Positions 26,301 to 33,650 of a stretch of DNA of 64,000 bases are shown in pieces. The translations under genes and the position numbers were made by a program. The stretch is from the NCBI RefSeq assembly GCF_001971725.1, contig NZ_CP019388.1:2356001-2420000 (forward strand), written 5' to 3'. This DNA is from Winogradskyella sp. J14-2. Its GTDB lineage: Bacteria; Bacteroidota; Bacteroidia; Flavobacteriales; Flavobacteriaceae. The notes beneath the pieces are model-generated. The model did no database searches, had not been told where the DNA came from, and saw nothing but the letters and a program-made list of their open reading frames with translations. The stretch's first letter is position 1. Each line of letters begins with the position of its first letter.

Positions 26301-29300
26301 AGTTATTATTTTGATCTGGCGGATGCAGAATCAGGGTTAAATCCCTTAGCGATACCATACACCAACGTTAGCAATCCACAGACTATTTTCGTACGCGTAG
26401 AGGACAACGCAACAGGTTGTTACGACACCACGACCATGGTATTGGAAGTACAACAGGCGCCAGTAGCCAACACCCCAACACCGTTGTATTATTGCGATCC
26501 GGACAATGATGGCTTTGGTGTATTTGATTTAACAGCAGCCGATAACGAGATTACCGGAGGGGCAGCAGGTCTAACGGTAACATATCACGAGACCTTTGCC
26601 AATGCAGACAATAATGTGGACGCTATAGACACTACAACGAGCTATAATAATATAGTTGAAGGCGCCCAATTACTCTATGCAAGAGTAGAGAGTGAAACGA
26701 TTGCCACCGATTGTGCCACCATTGTAGAATTAGCGTTATTTGTAGAAGAGACCCCTCAAATTATAGTGCCGTCGGCATTAGAAGTATGTGATGATGACAC
26801 AGATGGTTTTGCACAGTTTGATTTAACGAGTAAGGAAGATGAGCTGTTAAACGGTGCAGCGCCTTCAGATTACGATATAACGTATTACCAGACAGAGCTC
26901 AATGCCAACGACGCCAACAATCCAATCGCAAACCCGACCGCCTACACCAATACGATAGCAGAGATGGATGAAGTGTGGGTACGTGTAGAAGACCCAGATA
27001 CCACAGGCGGTTGTTACAAGGTAACACGCTTAGAGCTCATCGTAAACCCATTACCAGTATTGGTTCAGTCAGCGCCATTGGTGTTGTGTGATGCCCTAAC
27101 CTTAGGGGATGAACAAGAAGCCTTCACGCTTGAAGATGCTAATGCCGAGATACTGAACGGACAGACAGGAATCACACTGACCTATTATGAGACCCAGCAA
27201 GATGCGAATGATGCAGAAAACCCAATAGCGAGTCCATATGTCAATACAATGAATGCACAGACGATTTACGTACGAGGGGAAAATGATGTTACGGGCTGTT
27301 ACAGTACGATAACCCTCACGTTACGAGTAGACCCAATACCATCACCAAGCCCAGACCCAGATCCAATCGAGGTCTGTGACGATGACAATGATGGTTTTGC
27401 GGAGTTCGATCTGGAGGTCCGTACGGTAGAGATCACCAATGGTGAGGCAGATGTGGTTATCACCTACCATGAGACTGAGGAAGAGGCCGAACAAGGGGTT
27501 AATGCCATCACAGGGTTATATACCAACATTGTAGCCAATACCCAAATGATTTATGTGCGTTCAGAAAGTACGATTACAGGGTGTTACAGTTTAACACAAA
27601 GCACATTAGAGCTCGTTGTAGTACCATCGCCAGAAGTACCGACCAATCTAGCGCCGATAGAAATCTGTGATGCTAACGCTGACGGTTTTGCACAATTTGA
27701 TTTAAACCAGCAAGAAGCTGTAATTTTAGGCACACAAGACCCATCAGAGGTAGAGTTAACCTACCATGTAACAGCAGCAGATGCAACGGCAGGGAATAAC
27801 CCAATAATAAACACGGGTAATTATACCAACACTGTCAACCCACAGATCATCTATGTAAGGTTATCCAACCCGAGCACAGGCTGTCAAGACACAGGTGCGT
27901 TTGAGATCATCGTGCAATTACCACCAGAGCCAGTACAGCCAACACCTTTAGAGCTGTGCGATGACCTAGATGAAGACCCAGGCGATGAGATCACCGTATT
28001 TGATTTAACAGTAAAAGACTCTGAAATCACCAACGGTAACGCAAGTTGGTCAGTAGCCTATTATGAGACCAGTGCAGATGCGCAATTGCAGACCAATGCC
28101 ATAGCAGACCCAACGCAGTATACCAACACCTCGGTAAATGGACTTCCGGCGAATCCGCAGACCTTATATGTTGTAGTTACCGATACCGATACAGGATGTG
28201 TAGCCTTTACGACAATGACCATACGCGTATTGCCAAATCCAACACCAACGCCAAGCGACCAAATTCCAGACTTAGAGTTGTGTGATGATATCAATACAGG
28301 AGATGGAGTAGAAGTGTTCGATTTAACGCAAAACGAAGTATTGATTTTAAATGGTGAAAATGGGGTAACGCCAACCTACCATGAGAGTTCAGAAGATGCC
28401 TATGCAGGGGATAATGCCATAGCAGACCCAACACAGTACACCAATGTAGACATACCAGAACAGGACATTTACGTAAGAGTCACCAACAATGCAACCGGTT
28501 GTTATGCTGTAGTTAGCTTTACAATATTTGTGCACCCATTACCAGAGGTAGTGGCCGTAACGGACTTTATACAGTGCGAACTGAATACAGACGGAATAGA
28601 TAATTTTGACTTAACAACAAAAGATGAAGAAGTCCTAAACGGACAAGATCCAACACGTTATATCGTCACCTACCATGAGACCTTGGCAGATGCTGAAGCA
28701 GAGATGAACGCGCTTGTAAGTCCGTACACCAACACAAGCAATCCCCAAGAGCTCTATGTAACCATTACAGACAACGTAACGGGATGTTCTATAAGTACAC
28801 AGCGCTTTAATCTACAAGTAGATGAAGCAGCACAAGCCAATCCAGATATGGTAGATCTAACCTATGAGGAATGTGATGATGATATAGAGAACGATTTGGA
28901 CCCAAGTAACGACAGTACACAGTTTACCTTATCAACACAAGATGCGTTTGTGTTAGACGGACAAGATCCGGCAAATTATATAGTAACTTATTATGCAACA
29001 GAAGCCGATGCTAATTTAAACGTAAACCCATTGCCAGACCTGTACGAAAATGTTGTGAACCCACAAGTGGTTTATGCAAGAGTGGATAACAATACTCAGG
29101 TCGTAATACCAATAGCCTTAGATCTAACAGCCTTAACAACGGGATTAGATTTAGACGGCGACGGTACAATAGATACCTACGACACGGATGCCGATGGTGT
29201 GTTTGATTTGATAGACGTGGACGGAGACGGACTGTCAGACGGTATCGATGCCAATGGCGACGGTCTGTTCGAGTTTGTGGATATAGATGGGGACGGCAAC

Positions 29301-30164
29301 GGAGATCCGGTAGACCTCAACAACGATGGGGTGTTTGATAATCAGCAAGACGGATCCATATGTTACGAAGTAGCGCCACTGACACTTCAGGTAAACCCAA
29401 AGCCAAACTTCGATTTATTGGAGAGTTATATTCTATGTGTCGGCACAAACGGAACAGAGTTTTTAGATCCATTAGTATTGGACACCGAGTTGTCGGGTAC
29501 CGGCTATACTTTTGAGTGGACCCTTAACGGAGAGGTCATCGCAACGGCAACAGGCCCTAGCATAATGCCAACACAGGGAGGAACCTATGGTGTTACGGTA
29601 ACCGATATAGGCACCTCAATGGAGACCAACTGTGAGACCTATGATGAGACTATTGTAGTAGAAAGTGCGCCGCCAATGCTAACCGCAAACTTTGTCACAC
29701 AATTTTTTGGTGAAAATAATGTTATAGAAGCAACGGTAACGGGAATAGGGGAGTATGAGTTTAGTTTAGATGGAGGTCCCTGGGAAGACGCATTAGAAGA
29801 CGGAACCATACAATTTACCAATGTATCACAAGGATTACACACGGTAACGGCAAGAGATAAGACAGGTTGTGGCATTGCTACAGAGACGGTATTTGTTGTA
29901 GATTACCCCAAGTATTTTACACCAAATGGGGATGGTATACATGAAACATGGAACATAGAAGGTATTGGAAGTAATGCCAAAATTTATATATTTGACCGCT
30001 ACGGGAAACTGTTAAAGCAGTTAAGCTCGACAGGTCAAGGATGGGACGGGACGTTCAACGGTAACAACATGCCATCGAGCGATTACTGGTTTACGGTAGA
30101 GTACCTAGAGCCCCTGACCAACCAAACCAAAGAGTTCAAAGCCCATTTTACCTTGAAACGTTAA
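23313..30164 (+). CDS. Giant T9SS type B substrate: CUB, PKD and choice-of-anchor L domains, 14 repeats, gliding-type C-terminal domain
   Basis: A 2283-residue secreted protein with a signal peptide (cut after about residue 18). The order is CUB-like domain (about 28-135), PKD domain (about 165-235, SWNFGDGNTATG), choice-of-anchor L-like domain (about 245-485, FEEGIIITSG and ASEEYDG), Ig-like domain (about 490-575), then 14 repeats of about 85-95 residues (about 580-2020). Each repeat opens with a form of LEVCDDDxDGFxxFDL and ends with QTIYVRVED..GCYDTT. Repeat 14 is split by a Ca-binding-type Asp/Gly insert. A type B sorting domain (about 2198-2283, YPKYFTPNGDGIHETW to FTLKR) follows. Such proteins are exported by the type IX system and held on the surface as adhesins. 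It pairs with the porP/sprF gene 8 bases downstream. Confidence 0.93.
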   Translation: MKKVLFLTALIFSMLGFSQDLSMQDGTFTRCEPDKFFDSGGEFGNYGNDENFTITICPPNPDEFIILDFVSFSTQLNADVLTIYDGDDTTAAIIGTYSGVASPGTIIASDTNTSGCLTVAFVSNGSGNTTGWEADITCAVSCQTITPEVVSTTPAETSPNVVEILPGDTIDFVGGATFSVDGTNATYSWNFGDGNTATGTNVSNTYTTSGSYTVTLTVQDDNPIGCQETVIFFVNVLQAIVSVNNNAFPESSMSLPELVENVLVSGGCSGVDNFSFQVNGTPGDLGGKSYGYFTRGGAVNFPFEEGIIITSGVAAEAGNNVNPTLVSNNNGQAGDADLENALGFGAGSTNDATFVKFNFVPTSNEISFRYLMASEEYDGSTECNFADGFAFLLREVGTVAYTNLAVLPDGTPVNVTNINNSGNCTDNPAFFEGYNIGETNYGGRTVVLTASATVIPNTTYEIKLVAADEGDSIWDSAIFLEAGSFNLGGDLGDDITIAAGTAECGGNAITLDTEASTATHTWYYSPDSDNINDATLITGETGSTIDITDEGYYFVEVEFAPGCETSDSILVEFRPSPTANAAPNLSVCDADGVAEFDLSQNNNDILGSQDPNDFVISYHLTQQDAIDNIGALPTNYTNTSNPQTIWVRIADASGECFDTTSFQLLFTDLTIGNSVSPLQVCDGDTIDGIGTFTLTDRDIEVIGTNDPDNVTVTYHLDQADAENDVAPLASPYNNVIPNNQTIFARLEDNTNNECYAVTSLDLEVLGNPVANTPMALEVCDDDLDGFTEFNLSDRDAEVIGAQTGVVVTYHSTPQGAIDGTDVLPILYTNTVADTEEVYVRIENGAGCYDTTTLQLIVNPLPATVAVSPYALCDEDNPGDEQELFDLTSKEAEILNGQVNVSVSYYADPTDADLNVNAIIGPYANTSNPQTIYAVLTNDNTGCNNQVTFELEVNPLPVLVDPTPLEVCDDGTPDGFTAIDLNVKNGEISGNNPTYTVSYYFDLADAESGLNPLAIPYTNVSNPQTIFVRVEDNATGCYDTTTMVLEVQQAPVANTPTPLYYCDPDNDGFGVFDLTAADNEITGGAAGLTVTYHETFANADNNVDAIDTTTSYNNIVEGAQLLYARVESETIATDCATIVELALFVEETPQIIVPSALEVCDDDTDGFAQFDLTSKEDELLNGAAPSDYDITYYQTELNANDANNPIANPTAYTNTIAEMDEVWVRVEDPDTTGGCYKVTRLELIVNPLPVLVQSAPLVLCDALTLGDEQEAFTLEDANAEILNGQTGITLTYYETQQDANDAENPIASPYVNTMNAQTIYVRGENDVTGCYSTITLTLRVDPIPSPSPDPDPIEVCDDDNDGFAEFDLEVRTVEITNGEADVVITYHETEEEAEQGVNAITGLYTNIVANTQMIYVRSESTITGCYSLTQSTLELVVVPSPEVPTNLAPIEICDANADGFAQFDLNQQEAVILGTQDPSEVELTYHVTAADATAGNNPIINTGNYTNTVNPQIIYVRLSNPSTGCQDTGAFEIIVQLPPEPVQPTPLELCDDLDEDPGDEITVFDLTVKDSEITNGNASWSVAYYETSADAQLQTNAIADPTQYTNTSVNGLPANPQTLYVVVTDTDTGCVAFTTMTIRVLPNPTPTPSDQIPDLELCDDINTGDGVEVFDLTQNEVLILNGENGVTPTYHESSEDAYAGDNAIADPTQYTNVDIPEQDIYVRVTNNATGCYAVVSFTIFVHPLPEVVAVTDFIQCELNTDGIDNFDLTTKDEEVLNGQDPTRYIVTYHETLADAEAEMNALVSPYTNTSNPQELYVTITDNVTGCSISTQRFNLQVDEAAQANPDMVDLTYEECDDDIENDLDPSNDSTQFTLSTQDAFVLDGQDPANYIVTYYATEADANLNVNPLPDLYENVVNPQVVYARVDNNTQVVIPIALDLTALTTGLDLDGDGTIDTYDTDADGVFDLIDVDGDGLSDGIDANGDGLFEFVDIDGDGNGDPVDLNNDGVFDNQQDGSICYEVAPLTLQVNPKPNFDLLESYILCVGTNGTEFLDPLVLDTELSGTGYTFEWTLNGEVIATATGPSIMPTQGGTYGVTVTDIGTSMETNCETYDETIVVESAPPMLTANFVTQFFGENNVIEATVTGIGEYEFSLDGGPWEDALEDGTIQFTNVSQGLHTVTARDKTGCGIATETVFVVDYPKYFTPNGDGIHETWNIEGIGSNAKIYIFDRYGKLLKQLSSTGQGWDGTFNGNNMPSSDYWFTVEYLEPLTNQTKEFKAHFTLKR
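25060..29400 (+). repeat. Fourteen tandem protein repeats (about 255-285 bp each) in the adhesin gene
   Basis: The CDDD-type opening recurs at regular spacing from about 25062 to about 28863. The DNA copies have diverged, but short tracts (for example accaacacc, cccattacca, caatccacaga) recur almost unchanged. The last repeat is broken by an unrelated Asp/Gly-rich segment. Confidence 0.85.
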
Positions 30165-30172
30165 AAGAAATT

Positions 30173-31186
30173 ATGAGATTAAAAAAGTTTTGTGTAGTAG
30201 CATTTACAGCCCTGATAGCAAATATTGGTTTTGCTCAAGAAGGTGTGCCGATTTATTCAGATTATTTAACAGATAACTACTATCTAATACACCCTTCCAT
30301 GGCAGGCGTTGCTAATTGTGCTAAGGTTAGGTTAACTGCAAGACAGCAATGGTTTGGCGTTGATGATGCACCTAGTTTGCAAACTCTAAGTATTAACGGT
30401 AGAGTTGGAGACACTCCTGTTGGTATTGGAGGAATTTTATTCAACGATTCTAACGGCTACCATTCTACATTAGGTGGATATGCTAGTTTTGCATATCATT
30501 TAATGTTCTCAAGAAATGAGATAGACCTTAACATGTTGTCTTTTGGTATTAACGCTGGGTTTTTACAGTATAAAGTAGATGCAAGTGAGTGGCTAGGACC
30601 TGGTGATTTATTTGATCCTTTAGCAACAAGTGCTACGGCTACTAATTTTAATATTGACGCTGGTTTTTCTTACCACTTTTTAGATTTTTATGCACATTTT
30701 ACAGCTAAAAATATTTTAGAAAACGATGGTATTAATTGGAATCGTAATGGTGATCAATGGGAGTTTAGAAATTTAAGAACTTATTTGTTTTCTACTGGTT
30801 ATACATTCAGTAAGTACGGAAGTGACTGGAGTTATGAACCTTCAGTAATGTATATGTATAGAGATGCTACAGAAGAGTCTTCAATAGATATTAATGCTAA
30901 GGTTTACAGAGAAATGGATTTCGGTAAAATATGGGGAGGCTTATCTTACCGACGTAGTTTAGACGGTGCTGAGTTTGTAGACGGTTCTGGTGTAAGTAGC
31001 CAAAAGTTACAGTATATTACACCTTTTATTGGTGTAGATTATAATAATTTTGTGTTTGCTTACACATATTCATACCAGGCTAATACCGTAAACTTTAATA
31101 CAGGTGGTTTTCATCAAATAACTTTAGGTTACAACTTTAATTGTAAGCGAGAGAAGTTTGAGTGTAATTGTCCAGCAATTAATTAA
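30173..31186 (+). CDS. Type IX secretion membrane protein, PorP/SprF family
   Basis: A 337-residue outer-membrane barrel of the PorP/SprF family. It has a signal peptide (cut after about residue 21, GFAQ), then the typical start YSDYLTDNYYLIHPSMAGVANCAKVRLTARQQW and a strand-rich body ending in ITLGYNFNCKREKFECNCPAIN. In F. johnsoniae SprF is needed to export SprB, and type B substrates usually travel with a dedicated SprF-like partner. The gene starts 8 bases after the giant adhesin, so it is very likely the partner of that protein. Confidence 0.93.
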   Translation: MRLKKFCVVAFTALIANIGFAQEGVPIYSDYLTDNYYLIHPSMAGVANCAKVRLTARQQWFGVDDAPSLQTLSINGRVGDTPVGIGGILFNDSNGYHSTLGGYASFAYHLMFSRNEIDLNMLSFGINAGFLQYKVDASEWLGPGDLFDPLATSATATNFNIDAGFSYHFLDFYAHFTAKNILENDGINWNRNGDQWEFRNLRTYLFSTGYTFSKYGSDWSYEPSVMYMYRDATEESSIDINAKVYREMDFGKIWGGLSYRRSLDGAEFVDGSGVSSQKLQYITPFIGVDYNNFVFAYTYSYQANTVNFNTGGFHQITLGYNFNCKREKFECNCPAIN

Positions 31187-31193
31187 CTAAAAT

Positions 31194-31226
31194 AAAAAAG
31201 GCTCGGTTTTTAATCGAGCCTTTTTT
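31194..31226. terminator. Bidirectional terminator between porP/sprF and the VWA gene
   Basis: A perfect 12-bp stem (AAAAAAGGCTCG at 31194-31205 and its complement at 31215-31226) with a 9-base loop. A and T runs at both sides serve the two convergent genes. Confidence 0.88.
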
Positions 31227-31234
31227 GTTATGTG

Positions 31235-32401
31235 CTATTCCCAGACGTAGTTTTTGCTTTTTGCTTGGGTTTTTATGGCATTAACCATAGCATTTTCTAA
31301 TCCGTTAGTTTTATCTTCAGTATTTTTAGCGATGTATGTTTTACGTTTCACATTTAATTCTGCTATTTCTTTTTGAAGCTTTTCGCGCTCATCTCTTTTC
31401 TTTTCGACATAAAGTTTTATTTCATCTTTAGATTTGCCTTTTAATTCTTCAGGTAATTGTTTTTCATCTAAATCTTCATAGGAAAAATCAGCTTCCTTTT
31501 CTGCATCAACTAAATCCCACGAGCTATTTTTATAAAGTCTTGAACTTTTACTTACAGTTCTGCTAACAGCATTAGCTTTGTTGTAACTCATAGCATTAAG
31601 ATCTTGTTCTGCCTGCGTTTCCATTTTTTGCCTTCCTAAGTATCCATAAGCGACATACGTTTTGTTTAGTTTCTCATTGAGTTCTAAAATTTTATCATCG
31701 TAAGGCGATGCTACATGTATTGTTGCTTTGTTATGGTTAATAGCCATGTAATCGCCATGAGTTAGATCTGCACCATCCTTCCAAAAACCTGAAATCCCTT
31801 GATTATAGTCTCCACAAAAAATTGTGTTAACGGTAACGTCTTTCTGATGTGCGAGTTTAGAGGCTTCTTTGTAACTAACAGTACCTTGCGTATAGGGCTC
31901 ATTTCCTGCTATAAAAATTAATTTTAAGTCATCTTGATTGTCGCCCCAATTAAGTTGATCTAAAGCTGTTTTTATCACTTTACCACAGTATTCATTACCA
32001 CCTTTAGTGGTTAGAGAGAAAAGCGATTTTGATATTTCGTCTAAATCATCACTAAAGGCGAGTACTTGTCTTAAATACCCTTCATCTGCATTAAGATTAT
32101 CATTACCGTATTCATAAAGTGCAATTTTAAGATTAGGGTTTTGCTCTTCGCATTTGGCATAAGAAAGTTCGTTTACAATTTCCCATAATTGCGCCTTAGC
32201 TTGGTCAATTAAACCATCCATACTATTACTGGTGTCTAGTAATAATGCGACTTTAATTTCTGGTTTGTCGGTTTTTAAATTCGTTTCAATCACTGTTTGA
32301 TTGATAGCGAGATCTTGCTGATTTTGTTTTGTGTTTGCATTGCAAGCAGTAAGGGATAGTATTCCCATCATTACAGCAAATGGTTTTATTATTGCTTTCA
32401 T
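31235..32401 (-). CDS. VWA-domain lipoprotein
   Basis: A 388-residue lipoprotein (lipid Cys20 in LSLTACNAN) with a von Willebrand A domain at about residues 48-230. The metal site motif is DTSNSMDG, with later KGGNEYCG and FIAGNEPYTQG. The C-terminal part is a Lys/Glu-rich coiled-coil segment (KLQKEIAELNVKRKTYI). VWA domains bind metal and partner proteins in the periplasm or at the surface. It lies 5 bases after the SIMPL-domain gene on the same strand, so the two form an operon. Function unknown. Confidence 0.87.
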   Translation of the reverse strand: MKAIIKPFAVMMGILSLTACNANTKQNQQDLAINQTVIETNLKTDKPEIKVALLLDTSNSMDGLIDQAKAQLWEIVNELSYAKCEEQNPNLKIALYEYGNDNLNADEGYLRQVLAFSDDLDEISKSLFSLTTKGGNEYCGKVIKTALDQLNWGDNQDDLKLIFIAGNEPYTQGTVSYKEASKLAHQKDVTVNTIFCGDYNQGISGFWKDGADLTHGDYMAINHNKATIHVASPYDDKILELNEKLNKTYVAYGYLGRQKMETQAEQDLNAMSYNKANAVSRTVSKSSRLYKNSSWDLVDAEKEADFSYEDLDEKQLPEELKGKSKDEIKLYVEKKRDEREKLQKEIAELNVKRKTYIAKNTEDKTNGLENAMVNAIKTQAKSKNYVWE

Positions 32402-32406
32402 AGTTA

Positions 32407-33438
32407 TTAATTTTTTGTGTTTAATTCTTTTACATCTATAGTGCCATTAGGCGAAATCACATAGTATTTATGGTCAATTTCGTTTTTTGTAACAGTTTGT
32501 GGCTTTTGCTCTTTAGGTTTTGGTGTGTAGAAAAGTTTTATGTTCATTCCTATTTGAACAACAGGTTCTAATATCGATGGATTTACCACAATATCATATT
32601 GCTCATAGGTAAGTGGTTGGTAATAATAAGACGTTTGCTTTTTGGCGCTGCTAACACCTTTATTGGTTTTTAAAGCTTCAAAAGAAATACTGTTATAGGC
32701 TTGGTAACTTTGGTAGAAATCTTTTGGAAAATAACAGTATTTGTCATCTGCAATTTTAACATCGTAGTTAGCCATGTCAAAGCCTAGTGTTGTATAGTAT
32801 GCTTTTTTCTCTGTAATGAGTTTTAATAATTGATTTTGAAGATTTTTATAAACTTCCTGAATATTTTCAATAAAATAATCAACCTTAACTAAGTTGTAAA
32901 CTTCACTTTTGGCACAAGCTTCCAGAATGCCTTCAAATTGACTGGTTTTAGTAAATTGAATATGAATATTTTGTTGTAATTCAAAGCCTTTTGGTACTTC
33001 AGTGTACGTTTTACTGAATAACTTTTTTGTGACTTCTACCTCGTACACAGGTACGAAGGAAATAACATCAATTGCAAAGTCTTTTTCGGTAATTCCGAGA
33101 GTGTTTAATCTGGTTTTGATGTTGTCTATACGCTCTTTCATGAGCGCATTAGTAGATTCAGCGGTTTCACCAATTTGAGACAAATTGAAAATAGCTGTGT
33201 ACGTTGAAGCGCTCACATTTTGTAATGCTTTTACATCTATGGTAAGCACATCACTTGGATGGAGTGTTTTGTTCATCTGATGTTGAACCGTTGGGTTGTA
33301 AATGTTGGCATTTCCTGAGGTTAAAATATTTTGTCTAGAAATGTCTTGCGTAATTTGGTTGTAGTTTCCTTTGTGTTGTGCAGTTATAGAGTTAGCCCAT
33401 AAAAAGAGAAGCAGAACTGCCAGATTAAATTTTTTCAT
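32407..33438 (-). CDS. SIMPL-domain (DUF541-like) secreted protein
   Basis: A 343-residue protein with a signal peptide (cut after about residue 20, SITAQ). The stretch VSASTYTAIFNLSQIGETAESTNALMKERIDNIKTRLNTLGI and the later IHIQFTKTSQFEGILEACAKSEVYNLVKVDYFI follow the SIMPL pattern of alternating strands and helices. Family members are periplasmic and sometimes stress-linked. It is the first gene of a two-gene operon with the VWA lipoprotein, divergent from the histidine kinase gene. Confidence 0.75.
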   Translation of the reverse strand: MKKFNLAVLLLFLWANSITAQHKGNYNQITQDISRQNILTSGNANIYNPTVQHQMNKTLHPSDVLTIDVKALQNVSASTYTAIFNLSQIGETAESTNALMKERIDNIKTRLNTLGITEKDFAIDVISFVPVYEVEVTKKLFSKTYTEVPKGFELQQNIHIQFTKTSQFEGILEACAKSEVYNLVKVDYFIENIQEVYKNLQNQLLKLITEKKAYYTTLGFDMANYDVKIADDKYCYFPKDFYQSYQAYNSISFEALKTNKGVSSAKKQTSYYYQPLTYEQYDIVVNPSILEPVVQIGMNIKLFYTPKPKEQKPQTVTKNEIDHKYYVISPNGTIDVKELNTKN

Positions 33439-33650
33439 TTTGAATTTATGTTTTGATTAATGAGCAGTAAAACTCTGCTGAAAAAAGAGAAATAAAAATC
33501 TAGAATGAGTAAAGGACACCAGTTAATGAGTGAAGTAAAATCTTAAATGAGTTAACCCTTATAATTTTTGGGTTGAAAGACAGTAAAATTGAAGTTACCA
33601 TTTTTTGATACCAAATAAAGTATGTAAGTTAGTCCTATTAATACCTTATT

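Noticed and set aside
28061-28294. Minus-strand frame in the repeat array
   Set aside because: Shadow of the repeated plus-strand coding sequence.
25060-29400. CRISPR-like array, given the regular repeats
   Set aside because: The repeats are coding, diverged and about 260 bp long, with no spacer-repeat structure.
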